Source: Gemmatimonadaceae bacterium
GTDB lineage: Bacteria > Gemmatimonadota > Gemmatimonadetes > Gemmatimonadales > Gemmatimonadaceae
DNA: 33,539 nucleotides
Assembly (NCBI GenBank): GCA_014379355.1
Contig: JACMLX010000164.1
Span: 1-33,539, forward strand
Reading direction: 5' to 3'
Positions 1 through 8,772 of the stretch are shown piece after piece. A program made the position numbers and the translations under genes. The stretch's first letter is position 1. Each line of letters opens with the position of its first letter. The notes below the pieces were generated by a model, which had not been told where the DNA came from, made no database searches, and saw only the letters and a list, made by a program, of their open reading frames with translations.

Positions 1-686
1 AGCCAGTCCGCGTACGCGGTGATGAGTGGACGCGCCGTGGCGGCTGCGCGCGTCAACGAATCCATCAGCGGCGTGCCTTTCTGCGCGGCGAAAGCGAGGG
101 GTATGTCGTGATCCAGCATCTCGGCCGCGCCGCGCATGAAGCCGATGCCGCGCTCGGTGAAGAGCTTCGGCGGATTCTTGAGATTCGTTCGCGCCGCCTG
201 CAGTAGTTGCGGCACCGAGGCGAGCTTGGCAATGATGCGACGCATGCGCACCGGTGCCGGCGCGTTCTCCATCGTCATGAGGTTGCTCACGCCGTCGGAC
301 AGCGCCGAGGCGTAGAGCATCGGGTTGCGACGCCAGTTCTGCAGCGTTTCCTGCTCCAGCAGCCAGCCGTCGATGATGCCGTCGAGGATGCGGCGATCGA
401 CGCGTTCGTCGGGTGAGAGTCGCGCCGGATCGAAGGCATTCAGCTCGCGCCGCTGCCGTTTCAGCGTGACGATTTCGGCCTTGATCGCCGCCGCGCTGAA
501 ATCGTCCAGCAGGTCGTCATGCTGATGCAGCCCGTTGCCACCGGCAATGGACGGATGGCGCTGGGCGAAGCCGTCGAGGTAGCGGTCCACGAATTGTGCG
601 AACGCCGCCGACTGCGGGGCCGGTGCGGCGGCGGTCGGTGCCAGGCAGAGCGCCAGGATCGCGAGTGAAACGAGGCGGGATCGCAT
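1..686 (-). CDS. Secreted DUF885 family protein (3' end beyond window)
   Basis: Only the first 228 codons are in the window; the gene runs off the left edge, so its C-terminus and any metal-binding motif there are not visible. The ATG at 686 begins a classic export signal (MRSRLVSLAILALCLAPTAA followed by small residues), so the protein is probably periplasmic or secreted. The mature part shows the DUF885 N-terminal pattern: a Phe/Tyr-rich start with 'P..A...G.H..DD', then NWRRNPMLYA, then a stretch of arginine and leucine helices containing SVPQLLQAARTNLKNPP. DUF885 proteins are usually 550-620 residues and are thought to be zinc-peptidase-like, but a reaction is known for few. It is divergent from the sensor kinase gene, with 208 bp between them. 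No strong Shine-Dalgarno is seen upstream of this ATG. Confidence 0.85.
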   Translation of the reverse strand, partial: MRSRLVSLAILALCLAPTAAAPAPQSAAFAQFVDRYLDGFAQRHPSIAGGNGLHQHDDLLDDFSAAAIKAEIVTLKRQRRELNAFDPARLSPDERVDRRILDGIIDGWLLEQETLQNWRRNPMLYASALSDGVSNLMTMENAPAPVRMRRIIAKLASVPQLLQAARTNLKNPPKLFTERGIGFMRGAAEMLDHDIPLAFAAQKGTPLMDSLTRAAATARPLITAYADW

Positions 687-894
687 GCAGGTGTGTGAGC
701 GGGGTGATGGGCTGGCAGCGTCGGCCGCCGAGCTTTACGCGCCAATGGCTCGGATCGCTCAGGTCATGGCAGAGCTCGCCAAGAGCGGCGACGTCGGAAA
801 AGTTCGAGTATGTTCTCAACTGGTGTCTAAGTCGGCTCGCACCGCCCGGATCGGTCATTTCTGGCGGTGAACACGTCTGGCAAGCTGGTGATGC

Positions 895-2205
895 GTGACA
901 ATTGAAACGTCGGACGAGCTCGAGCACCGGGCTCATGAGCAGGCGGTCGCGCTGGAGTCGGATGCGCGGCGACTGAATGATGTGCTGCTGGACCTCTCGG
1001 TCCTCAACCGGGATGACCTGCGCTCCGTTTTCGCAACAATAGCCGAGTCCGGTGCGAAGGCGCTCGGTGTCGAGCGCGTGTCGTTGTGGCAGTATGATCG
1101 GGAGCGGTCAGCCATCATCTGCCCTGCCGCGTGGTTGCGCGGGACGATCGTGGATGAGCCGCTCGTGATCACGCGGCAGGGGCATCCCGCGTACTGGACG
1201 GCACTGCACTCGGCACGCACGCTGGCCATCTCCGACGCGACGACCGATGACGCGCTGGCGGAAATCAGGGACTCGTACATCCGGACGAATGACATCGGCG
1301 CGATGCTGGACAGTGGCGTGCGCCTCGAGCGCATGACGTTCGGCATCGTGTGCATGGAGCACATCGGCGGCCCGCGGCAATGGACGGCCATCGAGGAGCA
1401 ATTCGTGGCGTCGCTGGCGGATCGCATGGGACTCGCAATGCTCGTCGATGCGCATCGACGCCTCGAAGCACAGTTGCTGCTGGCGCAGAAAATGGAAGCG
1501 CTTGGTGTCATGGCGGGTGGTATCGCGCACGACTTCAACAATGTGCTGGGTGTGGTGCTCTCGGCGTCGGGCAACGCGCGCGTCGTCAGTGCGCTCGGTG
1601 GTGATGCCACCGAGGATTTCGACGCCATCGACAGTGCGGTGCAGCGCGCCACTGCGCTGACGCGAAAGCTGCTCTACATCAGCCGACAGGAGAGCATCGG
1701 GTTCGAGGTGCTCGACCTGAATGACGTGATTCGGCAATTCAGCGACATCGCAAAACGCCTCGTACCGGCGTCTGTGCGTCTGCAGCTCCTGCCGTCATCA
1801 CAGCCGCTGCTGATCAATGCGGAACGCACATTCATCGACCAGGCGTTGCTGAACCTGTGCCAGAATGCGGTGCAGGCGATGCCGGACGGTGGATCGCTGA
1901 CGATTGCAACGCGCCTCCTGCAGGTGGATGCGGAGCGGCGCACGCATGGCGTCAGCGTGCCACCCGGCACGTATGCGCATCTGCGCGTGCTCGACACGGG
2001 AAGTGGCATCGCCTCTGAATCGATCGCCCGCGTGTTCGATCCGTTCTACACGACGAAGGGCAAGTCCGGCACGGGCCTCGGGCTGTCGGTCGTGTATGGC
2101 GGCATGCGACAGCACGGCGGGTACGTATCGGTGGAGAGTGTGTCCGGACGTGGGACGGTCTTCCACCTGTTCTTTCGCATGGCGGGCCGACCGGACGACG
2201 CTTGA
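895..2205 (+). CDS. GAF-domain sensor histidine kinase
   Basis: This 436-residue protein should autophosphorylate on histidine in response to a ligand or redox signal. After a short helical start, residues ~40-190 form a GAF-type sensor domain (VERVSLWQYDRE...). The HisKA helix follows with the phospho-acceptor His212 in GGIAHDFNNVL, a sequence typical of kinases often found in hybrid proteins. The ATPase domain has the N box (NLCQNAVQAM, Asn324), G1 box (DTGSGI, 367-372), F box (FDPFYTTK, 381-388) and G2 box (GTGLGL, 392-397), so it looks catalytically complete. No membrane segment or signal peptide is present, so it is cytoplasmic. It has no receiver domain and no response regulator lies nearby, so it is an orphan within this window. 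The start is GTG (GTG ACA ATT GAA). Confidence 0.93.
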   Translation: MTIETSDELEHRAHEQAVALESDARRLNDVLLDLSVLNRDDLRSVFATIAESGAKALGVERVSLWQYDRERSAIICPAAWLRGTIVDEPLVITRQGHPAYWTALHSARTLAISDATTDDALAEIRDSYIRTNDIGAMLDSGVRLERMTFGIVCMEHIGGPRQWTAIEEQFVASLADRMGLAMLVDAHRRLEAQLLLAQKMEALGVMAGGIAHDFNNVLGVVLSASGNARVVSALGGDATEDFDAIDSAVQRATALTRKLLYISRQESIGFEVLDLNDVIRQFSDIAKRLVPASVRLQLLPSSQPLLINAERTFIDQALLNLCQNAVQAMPDGGSLTIATRLLQVDAERRTHGVSVPPGTYAHLRVLDTGSGIASESIARVFDPFYTTKGKSGTGLGLSVVYGGMRQHGGYVSVESVSGRGTVFHLFFRMAGRPDDA

Positions 2206-2239
2206 TGACGCGCGTGCTGGCGCCGGCATAGCTTTCGCG

Positions 2240-2265
2240 CGCGCCATCCGAACATCGGTGGCGCG
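2240..2265 (+). terminator. Hairpin downstream of the histidine kinase gene
   Basis: The left arm CGCGCCA-T-CCGA and right arm TCGG-TGGCGCG pair over 11 bp with one bulged T and a 3-nt ACA loop. It lies 34 nt after the kinase stop and before the GlpF-like gene. There is no long U-run (only TTC follows), so it may be a weak or Rho-assisted terminator. Its position just before the GTG at 2269 favours the later ATG at 2299 as the next gene's start. Confidence 0.45.
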
Positions 2266-2298
2266 TTCGTGAGCCGGACTCCCCACTCCTCATCGATC

Positions 2299-3027
2299 AT
2301 GCCATCCAGCGCACTTGGCGAATTTCTCGGTACCGCCGTTCTGATCCTGCTTGGCAACGGTGTCGTGGCCGGCGTGCTGCTCGAGGAATCGAAGTCGAAG
2401 GGTGCAGGCTGGATCGTGATCACCGCCGGATGGGCACTGGCGGTCCTGAGTGGTGTGCTGGTCGCCACGAGTCTCGGTGCGCCGGGCGAACTGAATCCTG
2501 CCGGCACGCTTGCCAACGTGCTGCTCGGCTCTCGCACCACCGCTGATGCGGCCTGGCACATCGGTGCGCAGTTTGCCGGCGCGATCGTCGGTGCGACGCT
2601 GGTCTGGCTTCACTATCTGAATCACTGGCCGGTGACGAAGGACGCCGGAGCGATCCACGCCTGTTTCTGCACCGGCCCCGCCATTCGCAGCACGGTGCCG
2701 AACCTGCTCAGTGAAGCGATCGGCACCTTCGTGTTGATCCTTGTTGCAAACGCGATCGGCAGCAAACTCGTGGCCGGTGCGTCGCCGGCCACGAACCTCG
2801 GTCCGGCACTCGTCGGAGCGCTGGTGTGGGGCATCGGTCTGAGCCTCGGTGGACCCACGGGATATGCGATCAATCCGGCGCGAGATCTCGGGCCGCGCAT
2901 CGCGCACGCGATCCTGCCGATCGCGAACAAAGGGTACAACGACTGGGGCTACAGCTGGATTCCGGTGGTCGGTCCGGTGATGGGCGCACTGGCCGCGGCG
3001 CTGTTGTGGAAGGCCGTCAGCGGCTGA
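2299..3027 (+). CDS. glpF: MIP-family channel, aquaglyceroporin / glycerol facilitator (GlpF-like)
   Basis: This 242-residue inner-membrane channel would pass glycerol and similar small neutral solutes by facilitated diffusion. Both half-pore signatures are present: ELNPAGTLA in the first half and AINPARDLGPR in the second. The aspartate right after the second NPAR is the mark of the glycerol-conducting branch rather than strict water channels. The start of the fold, LGEFLGTAVLILLGNGVVAG, is typical of the family. The ATG at 2299 places this segment a few residues from the N-terminus as in homologues; an in-frame GTG at 2269 would add ten residues but sits against a hairpin. No glycerol kinase or glycerol-3-phosphate dehydrogenase gene lies next to it, so the physiological substrate is inferred from sequence only. 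Confidence 0.93.
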   Translation: MPSSALGEFLGTAVLILLGNGVVAGVLLEESKSKGAGWIVITAGWALAVLSGVLVATSLGAPGELNPAGTLANVLLGSRTTADAAWHIGAQFAGAIVGATLVWLHYLNHWPVTKDAGAIHACFCTGPAIRSTVPNLLSEAIGTFVLILVANAIGSKLVAGASPATNLGPALVGALVWGIGLSLGGPTGYAINPARDLGPRIAHAILPIANKGYNDWGYSWIPVVGPVMGALAAALLWKAVSG

Positions 3028-3099
3028 GAGAATCCGCCGAGTCGCAACGGCGCGGCGCCCGATACACAACAGTTTCCCGGGAATCCGTCCGACAATACA

Positions 3100-3117
3100 G
3101 GGAGAAGTCTCCCTTTT
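3100..3117 (+). terminator. Short GC hairpin followed by T-run between glpF and the lipoprotein gene
   Basis: GGGAG-AAGT-CTCCC can extend to a 6-bp stem (GGGAGA/TCTCCC) and is followed directly by TTTT. It sits 73 nt after the GlpF-like stop and 15 nt before the lipoprotein ATG. It could terminate glpF transcription or fold in the leader of the lipoprotein mRNA. A perfect 10-bp palindrome TTCCCGGGAA at 3074-3083 lies just upstream. The stem is short. Confidence 0.3.
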
Positions 3118-3132
3118 GCCGACGTGATTCCC

Positions 3133-3819
3133 ATGATTCGTATCCCGCACGCAGCGCGCGCAGCTGCCGGCCTTGCCGGTTGTCTGTTGCTGGCGCTCAG
3201 CGGCTGCAAGAAAGCGCTCGAACCGGAAGTGGTCGAAGCACTCACGATCGTGTCCGGTGACCTGCAGACGCGGCAGGCCGGCCGGCTGCTTCGCGCACCG
3301 GTCGTCTTTCGTGCGACGGACGCCGCCGGCAAGGGCGTCGGCGGCACGGCGATCACGATCGTGGTGGTGCAGGGCGGTGGCGCGGTCGATTCGGCATCGA
3401 TCAAGACCGACGCCAACGGCGAAGCGCGCGTGAAGTGGACGCTCGGACCAGAGGTCACGCAGGGTATCCTGGCGACAATTCCCGGTGTCGAGCCGCTCCG
3501 CGTGAATGCGAGCGGCATCATGCCGAGCGATATCGTGATCGCGCAGGGCAACAACCAGAGTGCGAAGGTGTCGGTGGCCCTCGCCAATCAGATCGTCGTG
3601 CGTGTACTCGGCGGGAACAACGTGCCGATGGACAGCATCAACGTGACGTTCCAGATCACCGGCGGCGGCGGCGCGATCGCACCGCAGAGCATCCTCACGA
3701 ATTCGTCAGGAGAGGCGACGGTGAAGTGGACGATGGGTCCCGTCGCCGGCGCCAACACGGCGCTGGTACGCGCCGCAGTCATCGATCCGCTCACGATCAC
3801 GGCGACCGCAACGCCGTAG
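3133..3819 (+). CDS. Lipoprotein with two bacterial Ig-like (Big_1-type) repeats
   Basis: This 228-residue protein starts with a lipoprotein signal ending in the lipobox LSGC (Cys25), so it should be lipid-anchored in the envelope. Two homologous repeats follow, at about residues 33-125 and 126-228. Each ends in a closely matching strand pair: TDANGEARVKWTLGP in the first and TNSSGEATVKWTMGP in the second, followed by a variable tail ending in a VNASG/TITATA-type strand. This is the invasin/intimin-like Ig fold (Big_1), common in extracellular proteins that use the repeats as spacers or adhesion modules. No catalytic domain is present. The ATG at 3133 was preferred; a GTG at 3124 adds three residues. 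Function beyond a surface structural or adhesive role cannot be read. Confidence 0.85.
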   Translation: MIRIPHAARAAAGLAGCLLLALSGCKKALEPEVVEALTIVSGDLQTRQAGRLLRAPVVFRATDAAGKGVGGTAITIVVVQGGGAVDSASIKTDANGEARVKWTLGPEVTQGILATIPGVEPLRVNASGIMPSDIVIAQGNNQSAKVSVALANQIVVRVLGGNNVPMDSINVTFQITGGGGAIAPQSILTNSSGEATVKWTMGPVAGANTALVRAAVIDPLTITATATP

Positions 3820-3853
3820 CCGGAGACGAAGGCGCCAAAGGAAGCGTGACCAC

Positions 3854-3869
3854 GCCGCGTTGACGCGGC
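3854..3869 (+). terminator. 6-bp hairpin after the Ig-like lipoprotein gene
   Basis: GCCGCG-TTGA-CGCGGC forms a perfect 6-bp stem with a 4-nt loop, 34 nt after the lipoprotein stop and 25 nt before the next ATG. There is no U-tract, so it is only a candidate. Confidence 0.3.
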
Positions 3870-3894
3870 ACCCGCCGACCGACATCGTTGGCGG

Positions 3895-5031
3895 ATGACC
3901 AACGGATACGATGTCATCGTCGTGGGACTGGGCGCGATGGGCAGCGCCACGCTGCATCAGCTCGCGCATCGCGGGCATCGCGTGCTGGGTCTCGAACAGT
4001 TCACCCCTGCACATGCGTACGGATCGTCGCATGGCAAGTCGCGCATCATCCGCGAGGCGTACTTCGAGGATCCGCGCTACGTCCCGCTCGTGCAACGGGC
4101 GTATGAATGCTGGCGGCGGCTGGAGGTGGAAAGCGGTGTAACGGTCTTTCGCCAGACCGGCGGCCTGATGCTCGGTGCGCCGGAGAGCGCGGTGGTGTCC
4201 GGTGCGATACTCAGCGCGCAGCTGCACCAGCTGCCACACGAGATCCTCACGGCAGGTGACGTGCAGCGACGGTTCCCGGCCTTCCGGCCGCGTCCATCCG
4301 ACATCGGTGTGGTGGAGCCGCGCGCGGGCATGCTGGCACCCGAGCGTGCGATCTCGGCATTCACGACGCTCGCAACGCAGCACGGGGCCGACGTTCGCAG
4401 CAACGAGCCGATGCTATCGTGGCGCGCGGTGCGCGACGGCGTCGAAGTCACGACGACGCACGGCACCTACTCGGCAGCGCGACTGGTGCTGACGGTCGGC
4501 GCGTGGGCCGGCACGGTGTTGCGCGACCTCGGCGTGCCGTTCGTGGCGCAGCGCAATGTGCTGTACTGGTTTGCACCGCTGCGGCATGCGCACCTCTTCG
4601 CACCGGAGCGATTCCCCGTGTTTCTGCAGGATCTCGGTCCCGGGCTCACGTCCTATGGATTCGCGGATACGGGTGATGGCGTGAAGATCGCGCTGCATCA
4701 CCACGGCGATTCGGTGAATCCCGACACGGTACGACGCTCGGTGAGCGACGACGAAGTGGCGTACATCCGGACGCTGCTCGCCGAGTGGATGCCCGATGCC
4801 AACGGCGCGCTGCGTGAGACCGCGGTCTGCATGTACACGAACGTGCCCGACGAACACTTCGTGATCGATGCGCATCCCGACCATCCCTCCGTGATCGTGG
4901 CGTCGCCATGTTCCGGGCACGGGTTCAAGTTCTCGAGCGCACTTGGCGAAGTGCTCGCCGACATGGCGACGAACCTGCCGGTAGCTTTCGACATGTCGCT
5001 GTTTTCGCTTGCACGCTTCACGCCGGTCTGA
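3895..5031 (+). CDS. Monomeric sarcosine oxidase / N-methyltryptophan oxidase-like flavoprotein
   Basis: This 378-residue FAD enzyme would oxidise a secondary amine (an N-methyl amino acid such as sarcosine or N-methyl-tryptophan) with oxygen, giving the amino acid, formaldehyde and hydrogen peroxide. The dinucleotide-binding motif GLGAMG is at residues 11-16. Cys312 in VCMYTNVPDEHF matches the cysteine that carries covalent 8-alpha-S-cysteinyl FAD in MSOX/MTOX. Lys264 and His268 (VKIALHHHG) match the oxygen-activating lysine and active-site histidine region of MSOX. The C-terminal SGHGFKFSSALGE is the family signature. Length matches the family (370-390). It is followed after 12 nt by a quinone oxidoreductase gene on the same strand, so the two are probably cotranscribed. 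Substrate specificity cannot be assigned. Confidence 0.92.
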   Translation: MTNGYDVIVVGLGAMGSATLHQLAHRGHRVLGLEQFTPAHAYGSSHGKSRIIREAYFEDPRYVPLVQRAYECWRRLEVESGVTVFRQTGGLMLGAPESAVVSGAILSAQLHQLPHEILTAGDVQRRFPAFRPRPSDIGVVEPRAGMLAPERAISAFTTLATQHGADVRSNEPMLSWRAVRDGVEVTTTHGTYSAARLVLTVGAWAGTVLRDLGVPFVAQRNVLYWFAPLRHAHLFAPERFPVFLQDLGPGLTSYGFADTGDGVKIALHHHGDSVNPDTVRRSVSDDEVAYIRTLLAEWMPDANGALRETAVCMYTNVPDEHFVIDAHPDHPSVIVASPCSGHGFKFSSALGEVLADMATNLPVAFDMSLFSLARFTPV

Positions 5032-5043
5032 GACGGAGCACAC

Positions 5044-6021
5044 ATGCAGGCGTGGATCTGTGAGTCGGCGACCGATGTCGAGAGCCTGCGCTGGGTCGAG
5101 TTGCCGACGCCGCAGCCCGGTGCCGGAGAGGTGCTGGTGGCCATCGAGGCAGCGAGCCTGAACTTTCCCGACCTGCTGATCGTGCAGGGCAAGTATCAGT
5201 TGAAGCCACCGTTGCCGTTCACGCCCGGCGCCGAATTCGCGGGACGCATTCTGGTCGCAGGCGAGGGTGTCACGGCAGTCAAGGTCGGCCAGCGTGTCGC
5301 ATGCCTGTCGAACGTCGGCGCGTTCGCCACGCACGCCGTGGTCAACGCGTCGCTATGTGTGCCGCTGCCACCGGGCTTTCCGGCGATTGATGCTGCGGCG
5401 TTCATCATGACCTACGCCACGTCGTATCACGCACTCATCGATCGCGCGCGCCTCCAGGCCGGCGAGACGGTGCTGGTGCTCGGTGCGGCCGGCGGTGTCG
5501 GCACGTCGGCGATCCAGATCGCGAAGACGGCCGGTGCACGCGTCATCGCAGCCGCATCGAGCGACGCGAAGTGCGCATTCTGCCTGTCACTTGGCGCCGA
5601 CGCCACGATCGACACGTCATCGCAGAACCTGCGCGATTCGCTCAAGTCGATCACGGGCGGGAAGGGCCCGGATGTGATCTATGATCCCGTGGGAGGTGAG
5701 CAGACGGAGGCCGCGTTCCGCTCGATCGGCTGGCGCGGCCGGCATCTCGTGGTCGGATTTGCCTCCGGACCCATTCCTGCGATTCCGCTCAACCTCACAC
5801 TGCTCAAGGGTGCGTCGCTGGTCGGCGTCTTCTGGGGCGACTTTGCGCGGCGCGAACCGAAGGCGGCTGCGGCGATGATGCTCGAGCTCATGATCTGGTA
5901 CGGTGAGGGCCGGATCAAGCCGGTGATCGATGCGACGATGCCGATGACCGAACTGAAGGCGGCGTTCGCTCGCATGGCCGCGCGTGACGTGCGCGGAAAA
6001 CTCGTGCTCGTGAATTCCTGA
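5044..6021 (+). CDS. Zinc-free NADPH:quinone oxidoreductase (MDR superfamily)
   Basis: This 325-residue protein belongs to the medium-chain dehydrogenase/reductase superfamily, quinone-reductase branch. It should use NADPH to reduce quinones or activated carbonyls in the cytoplasm. The N-terminal GroES-like domain has the QOR signature (EAASLNFPDLLIVQGKYQ and PFTPGAEFAG). The Rossmann part carries LGAAGGVGTSAIQIAKTAGA at about residues 146-165. The catalytic-zinc Cys/His set of alcohol dehydrogenases is absent, as expected for QOR. It starts with ATG, with GGAG about 6 nt upstream, just 12 nt after the amine oxidase stop. Its stop lies only 4 bp from the stop of the convergent molybdenum operon. 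A role in handling electrophiles or peroxide made by the neighbouring oxidase is possible but is inference. Confidence 0.92.
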   Translation: MQAWICESATDVESLRWVELPTPQPGAGEVLVAIEAASLNFPDLLIVQGKYQLKPPLPFTPGAEFAGRILVAGEGVTAVKVGQRVACLSNVGAFATHAVVNASLCVPLPPGFPAIDAAAFIMTYATSYHALIDRARLQAGETVLVLGAAGGVGTSAIQIAKTAGARVIAAASSDAKCAFCLSLGADATIDTSSQNLRDSLKSITGGKGPDVIYDPVGGEQTEAAFRSIGWRGRHLVVGFASGPIPAIPLNLTLLKGASLVGVFWGDFARREPKAAAAMMLELMIWYGEGRIKPVIDATMPMTELKAAFARMAARDVRGKLVLVNS

Positions 6022-6025
6022 GCGA

Positions 6026-6490
6026 CTACACCGTCGGCGTGCGCGCTGCCGCCGCCGCGTGAATCGCGGCGCGGATCCGCGGATACGTCCCGCATCGACA
6101 GATGTTGCCCGACATCGCCTCATCGATATCCTGATCCGTCGGCGACGGCGTGGTGCGCAGCAATGCACACGCGCTCATCAGTTGCCCGGTCTGGCAGTAG
6201 CCGCACTGCACGACATCCCCATCGTTCCAGGCGGTGTTGAGCGCATCCGCTTCCGCGCCGGACACACCTTCGATCGTTGTCACGGCCTTCGAGCCGACTG
6301 CGGACAGTGGTGTGACACACGAGCGGATCGGCTGGCCATCGAGATGCACGGTGCACGCACCGCAGGCGGCAATGCCACACCCGTATTTCGTCCCCGTCAG
6401 CTTCAACTCGCCCCGCAGCACCCAGAGCAGCGGAGTCTCCGGCTCGGCGGACACCTCGTACGACTTGCCGTTGATGACAATGGCTGGCAT
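6026..6490 (-). CDS. [2Fe-2S] small subunit of molybdenum hydroxylase 2 (IorA/CoxS-like)
   Basis: This 154-residue protein is the electron-transfer subunit of a xanthine oxidase-family enzyme. The N-terminal plant-type ferredoxin domain has Cys38, Cys43, Cys46 (CGIAACGAC) and Cys58. The C-terminal helical [2Fe-2S] domain has Cys96, Cys99 (CGYCQTGQ), Cys131 and Cys133 (CRCGTYPR). All eight cluster ligands are present. It has no signal peptide of its own, so it probably folds with its large subunit and is co-exported through Tat. The ATG shares one base with the large-subunit stop (TGATG), so the two are translationally coupled. It is the last gene of the operon and ends 4 bp from the convergent quinone reductase stop. 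It is paralogous to the small subunit at 12661-13143. Confidence 0.95.
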   Translation of the reverse strand: MPAIVINGKSYEVSAEPETPLLWVLRGELKLTGTKYGCGIAACGACTVHLDGQPIRSCVTPLSAVGSKAVTTIEGVSGAEADALNTAWNDGDVVQCGYCQTGQLMSACALLRTTPSPTDQDIDEAMSGNICRCGTYPRIRAAIHAAAAARTPTV

Positions 6491-8772
6491 CAGTTGCGCG
6501 GCCTCCGCGACAGGCGCAGCGGCAGCGTGCGCAGGCGTTTGCCAGTGGCTGCGAACAACGCGTTTCCCACGGCCGGCGCCAGCGGGGGCAGCGGCGGCTC
6601 ACCGACACCTTCCGGATGATCGGTGCTCGGGATGATGTCCACCTCGATCTGCGGCGCATCCTGCATGCGCAGCATCTGGTAGTCGTTGAAGTTCCCCTGC
6701 TGAACCTGGCCGTTCTCGATCGTGATCTCCCCGTGCAGCGCGGCCGAAAGGGCGAAGATGATTCCACCCTCCATCTGCTGGCGGATGAGTGCCGGATTGA
6801 CGGGCAACCCGCAGTCGATCACGCCGAGGACGCGTGTCACGCGAAAGGTGTCGTCCGCCGCGACAGCCACTTCCGCGACCTGTGCCACGACACTGCCGAA
6901 CGATTCATGGAGCGCGATGCCGCGACCGACCCGCGTGCCGTCGAGCGGGATCGGGAGGGGCGTATTCCACTTCGCCAGCGTCGCCGCGCGCATCAGCACA
7001 CGCGCATGCCGCGAATGCGATTTCAGCAACGCCACCCGGAACGCCACCGGATCCTTGCGCGCCGCGATCGCCACTTCGTCCATGAACGATTCGGTGAAGA
7101 ACGCCTGGTGTGAATGCCCGACCGCTCGCCAGAAGCCGACCGGCATCGCAAGCGACACCGACTGATGGGCGATGCGCGCTGCGGGATATTCGTACGGCTG
7201 ATCGAACGCGCCTTCGATCGCCGTCTTGTCGATCGGGAGCCCCGGCAAGCCGAAGTTGCGCTTGAGCGCTGCGCTCACGAGCGTCTGGCTGGCCGACGTG
7301 CTGCGCCATGCCGTCAGGTTGCCGTCCGAGTCCAGCGCGGCAGCGGCCTGCGAGATGCACGCCGGCCGGTAGAAATCGTGTCGCATGTCCTCCTCGCGCG
7401 ACCAGATCGTCTGCACCGGCACACCATTCGTGACTTTTGCGATGGCTGCGGCCTGCCCGATGAAATCGACATCCAGTCGCCGACCGAATCCGCCACCGAT
7501 GAACTGCACTCGCACGTCGACCTTGTCGGTGTCGATGCCGAGCGCGTTCGCGGCGGTCAGGCGTGCGATGGTCGGCACCTGTGTCGATGCCCAGACGATC
7601 GCGCGACCATCCTTGAACTGCACCGTGCAGTTGATCGGTTCCATCGCGGCGTGTGCGAGATACGGAGCACGATATTCAGCCGTGACGATCTGCGCGGCCG
7701 ACGTCAGCGCGGCATTCACGTTGCCATGCGCGGCGTAGGCGTGCCCGGACTTGAAGTCGAGCGACTCGGAAAGCTGCTGCATCAGCTGCGCACTGGACAC
7801 GCCGGCCATCGCACCGTGCTCCCATGTCACCTTGACGGTCTTCACCGCCGTCATCGCGTGATACGGTGTATCGGCAATCACGGCCACGCCAGCGGTCCCG
7901 CCATTGTGGCCATCCACCGCCGTCACGTAGCGCACGCCGGGCAACGCCAGCGTCGCGGTGCTGTCGAACGACTCGACGGTGCCGCCAAGGGTCGGGCACA
8001 TGACGACGCTCGCGTACAGCATGTCGGGCAGCACGACGTCGATGCCGAATGTCGCCGTTCCATCCTGCTTGGCACGGCTCTCGATGCGATGCTTCGGGGT
8101 GCCGATGATCGTGAACTTGTCCGGCGTCTTGAGCGGCGCCGATTCCATCAGCGACTGCTGTATCGCGGGCTCGATCATCTGGCCGAACGTGGCGGTGCGT
8201 CCGGAACCGTGGCTCAGGATGCCGGATGCAACGGTGATCTCGTTGGCCCGCACCTTCCACACGTCGGCGGCGGCCGCCACCAGCATCGCGCGCGCCGAGG
8301 CACCCGCTTGTCGCATCGGCAGCCAGAGATCCTTCACGCTCGACGAACCGCCGGTGATCATCGCGCCACTCGTCCGCATCGTCTTGGCGGTGAACCAGGC
8401 CGCGGTGCGCTGCAGCGTGCCGTGATCGTCAGGATGGAACGGCAGGCCGTCCACGACATTCGCGATGTTGTTGTAGATCGCGTGCAGCGGCGACATCTCC
8501 GTGCGCACCTGCGACCAGTCGGCGTCGAGTTCATCGGCGAGCAGCATCGCCAGCGTGGTGTGGATACCCTGGCCCATCTCCGACTTCGACATGATCACGG
8601 TGACGTGATTGTCGGTGCCGATCTTCACCCAGCCGTTGAGGGTGTGTTCACCGGGATCTTCGGGAATGTCGCCGCGGTCGCCGTGCCGACTGCGCGGTGG
8701 CAGCAGGCTCCAGCCGATCCCCAGTGCCCCTGCCGCCGCAACGGTGCGCAGCACGAACGTCCGTCGATTCAC
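6490..8772 (-). CDS. Tat-exported molybdopterin large subunit of molybdenum hydroxylase 2 (IorB-like)
   Basis: This 760-residue protein is the molybdenum-cofactor catalytic subunit of a xanthine oxidase-family hydroxylase, of the isoquinoline 1-oxidoreductase beta type in which the cofactor domains are fused and reordered. It begins with a twin-arginine signal ([19 protein letters not shown]), which places the mature enzyme in the periplasm. [16 protein letters not shown] and [16 protein letters not shown] are cofactor-contact regions. Glu725 in GVGEPPLPP near the C-terminus matches the catalytic base of the family. The GTG start overlaps the MocA stop (GTGA), and the stop overlaps the small-subunit start. 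Compared with its paralogue at 10454-12661 it has extra residues around 85-120. Likely substrates are aldehydes or N-heterocycles; the specific one cannot be read. Confidence 0.94.
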   Translation of the reverse strand: MNRRTFVLRTVAAAGALGIGWSLLPPRSRHGDRGDIPEDPGEHTLNGWVKIGTDNHVTVIMSKSEMGQGIHTTLAMLLADELDADWSQVRTEMSPLHAIYNNIANVVDGLPFHPDDHGTLQRTAAWFTAKTMRTSGAMITGGSSSVKDLWLPMRQAGASARAMLVAAAADVWKVRANEITVASGILSHGSGRTATFGQMIEPAIQQSLMESAPLKTPDKFTIIGTPKHRIESRAKQDGTATFGIDVVLPDMLYASVVMCPTLGGTVESFDSTATLALPGVRYVTAVDGHNGGTAGVAVIADTPYHAMTAVKTVKVTWEHGAMAGVSSAQLMQQLSESLDFKSGHAYAAHGNVNAALTSAAQIVTAEYRAPYLAHAAMEPINCTVQFKDGRAIVWASTQVPTIARLTAANALGIDTDKVDVRVQFIGGGFGRRLDVDFIGQAAAIAKVTNGVPVQTIWSREEDMRHDFYRPACISQAAAALDSDGNLTAWRSTSASQTLVSAALKRNFGLPGLPIDKTAIEGAFDQPYEYPAARIAHQSVSLAMPVGFWRAVGHSHQAFFTESFMDEVAIAARKDPVAFRVALLKSHSRHARVLMRAATLAKWNTPLPIPLDGTRVGRGIALHESFGSVVAQVAEVAVAADDTFRVTRVLGVIDCGLPVNPALIRQQMEGGIIFALSAALHGEITIENGQVQQGNFNDYQMLRMQDAPQIEVDIIPSTDHPEGVGEPPLPPLAPAVGNALFAATGKRLRTLPLRLSRRPRN

